This document shows, in pieces, positions 63,701 to 64,000 of a stretch of 64,000 nt of DNA (the stretch's first letter is position 1; every line of letters begins with the position of its first letter). This DNA is from Paenibacillus caseinilyticus. GTDB lineage: Bacteria; Bacillota; Bacilli; Paenibacillales; NBRC-103111. The DNA is taken from assembly GCF_027533645.1 (NCBI RefSeq), contig NZ_JAQAGY010000002.1, positions 124,001 to 188,000 of the forward strand, written 5' to 3'. A model generated the notes under the pieces. That model saw only the letters and a program-made list of their open reading frames with translations, did not search any database and was not told the origin of the DNA. Both the position numbers and the translations under genes were made by a program.

Positions 63701-64000
63701 ATCGGACGCATCCTGGCGAAGACGCCGGGGACAGGCAAGGGGACGATGTACTACGACAACCTCAAGGTGTATGTGGAGCCTGTCGCCACACCGCAGGGCG
63801 TCACGGCCGTGCCGGGCAACGGCAAAGTGCAGTTGAGCTGGACGGTGACGGCAGGCGCGGCTTCCTACACGGTGAAGCGCGCTGAGGCGAGCGGCGGGCC
63901 TTACGCTGTCGTGGCAGCAGAGGTGACGGGTACCGGGTATATCGATGAGGGCGTTACGAACGGCACGACCTATTATTATGTCGTAACGGCCTCCGGCCCT
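60701..64000 (+). CDS. Secreted PL1 pectate lyase with Ig-like and FN3 modules (partial)
   Basis: An open frame of 1100 codons running off the right edge. GTG 60701 follows AAGGGAGGT. Signal peptide about 1-24. A PL1 pectate-lyase beta-helix follows: VPAFPGAEGGGKYTTGGRGG, DGDNLIVRYLRFRLGD with calcium-site acids, IIIDHCSFSWSVDE and NPRLAATSAADKTDAYNNV (catalytic Arg). This layout resembles trisaccharide-releasing pectate lyases. After an EF-like DGDHDGMPDSWE dockerin-type calcium loop (about 390) come an Ig-like domain (about 440-530), a beta-sandwich (about 535-725), FN3 (about 727-815), another beta-sandwich and a second FN3 cut by the window end. It cleaves polygalacturonate by elimination. 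Confidence 0.92.
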   Translation, partial: MKKTVASVLIMAMLGSMLPAAASAETTGTGVPAFPGAEGGGKYTTGGRGGAVYEVTTLADSGPGSLREAVSGSNRTVVFKVGGTIHLLSPLKITGSNLTIAGQTAPGEGITVADYTTSIDGDNLIVRYLRFRLGDRSMSEDDAFGGRYHKNIIIDHCSFSWSVDEVMSMYENENTTVQWSIMSESMLMTTHVKGRHGYGGIWGGRNATFHHNLVAHNVSRNPRLAATSAADKTDAYNNVIYDWGFFSSYGGGQGNFNLRNNYYKYGPSTYKNARSMVFVEVLADSRMYIGGNYMDGNPEVTADNWKGVGALASPEAKLAEPVAMAWPVQLQTAEEAYASVLAGAGAVLPRRDAVDARVISDVKNRTGEHINSQKEVGGYLEFEQAAAPLADGDHDGMPDSWESQHGLNPAEAADGSLLNAEGYTNLEVYLNGISGNGSANPAAAITAPAHHTIVEAGSDVTVQAEASDPDGTVAKVQFYLGDVLLGEDTAAPYSLTWTKVTDGTHDLTVRAVDNTGTSVQSNRVTVHVNTSGSTAPWEAKDIGTPGIAGHTQLGASPAEVTVKAAGAMGGRADAFHFAYQPLTGNGEIVARIEKVTGTDDGAEAGVMIRENLTASSRMAALLIPYVKNGRKGVTLTRTAEGGQAAKMEPDEFISVPYWVKAVRLGSQFTTLVSKSGVDWTVAGTASIPMGETAYFGLAADAADADDDIQKYNTSLFSGAALRPLPADYPAAPQEVQATAGVKQAVLSWSPVTTAQSYTVKRSELPGGPYSAVAQGLTQPSFTDTGLSAGLTYYYVVTAVNAQGESFSSAEVSVEPSGSTGTVYLVNDSYEGLAEGTLPAGYTVTPDPQDADHKVGAVPMPAGTTGNATSAAMIVYDNAAGNTQFVRKFAPQTGAVVIETDVTSAAWPGTSIVLQLQDEAGTKTPLSVELRKPTQPAAESTNTFIYKKLGADYKLSEPPVNNRWYHLKIVANVPAQKADIYIDEAPAALGVDFQADVSAAGIGRILAKTPGTGKGTMYYDNLKVYVEPVATPQGVTAVPGNGKVQLSWTVTAGAASYTVKRAEASGGPYAVVAAEVTGTGYIDEGVTNGTTYYYVVTASGP

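Overview
The window looks like chromosomal DNA of a GC-rich, spore-forming Firmicute, most likely Paenibacillus or a close relative. This rests on strong AGGAGG-type ribosome binding sites, ATG/GTG/TTG starts, BirA- and TPP-type regulation, many secreted plant-polysaccharide hydrolases with FN3 and CBM3 modules, and small spore-coat-like proteins. I saw no rRNA, tRNA, CRISPR array, prophage or intact insertion sequence. Two AT-richer patches (about 11.4-13.2 kb and 36.4-36.8 kb) stand out from the GC-rich background.

Layout. 0-3 kb: biotin uptake. A truncated bioY diverges from an ECF ATPase and a second ATPase fused to the EcfT membrane subunit, around a perfect BirA-like inverted repeat. 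3.2-5.5 kb: a TPP riboswitch with terminator and antiterminator controls ylmB-tenA, which salvages the thiamin pyrimidine. 5.6-8.7 kb: a GNAT acetyltransferase, a GH43-like hydrolase, a DinB-like protein and a membrane protein. 8.8-11.4 kb: a large secreted GH43 arabinanase. 11.6-19.9 kb: a HAD phosphatase, a hypothetical protein, an MFS efflux pump with a divergent MerR/TipAS regulator, a metallo-beta-lactamase-fold protein, an HxlR regulator, a SnoaL-like lipoprotein, a frameshifted SDR and a VOC protein.

20.4-24.7 kb: two secreted cellulases (GH6 exo-type, GH5 endo-type), each with FN3 and CBM3. 25.2-33.5 kb: a LacI regulator, a 1789-residue pseudokinase-AAA-GAF-PAS-GGDEF signalling protein and a GH28 pectinase. 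33.7-41.5 kb: an AraC regulator, small membrane proteins, an orphan YefM-like antitoxin, two tandem esterases with a decayed third copy, and a PL11 rhamnogalacturonan lyase. 60.7 kb to the right edge: a secreted PL1 pectate lyase with Ig and FN3 modules, cut by the window end. Together these enzymes attack cellulose, arabinan, polygalacturonate and rhamnogalacturonan I.

41.7-59.1 kb is the most unusual part. A giant protein of alternating DUF11 repeats is split by a frameshift in mid-repeat. Beside it lie a methyltransferase, two related GT-B glycosyltransferases, a pyruvyltransferase-like protein, two GT-A glycosyltransferases and three small proteins that share a similar C-terminal beta domain, one with a Cys/Lys-rich head. 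I infer a cell- or spore-surface fibre and glycan locus. It is the best candidate for an undescribed system here.
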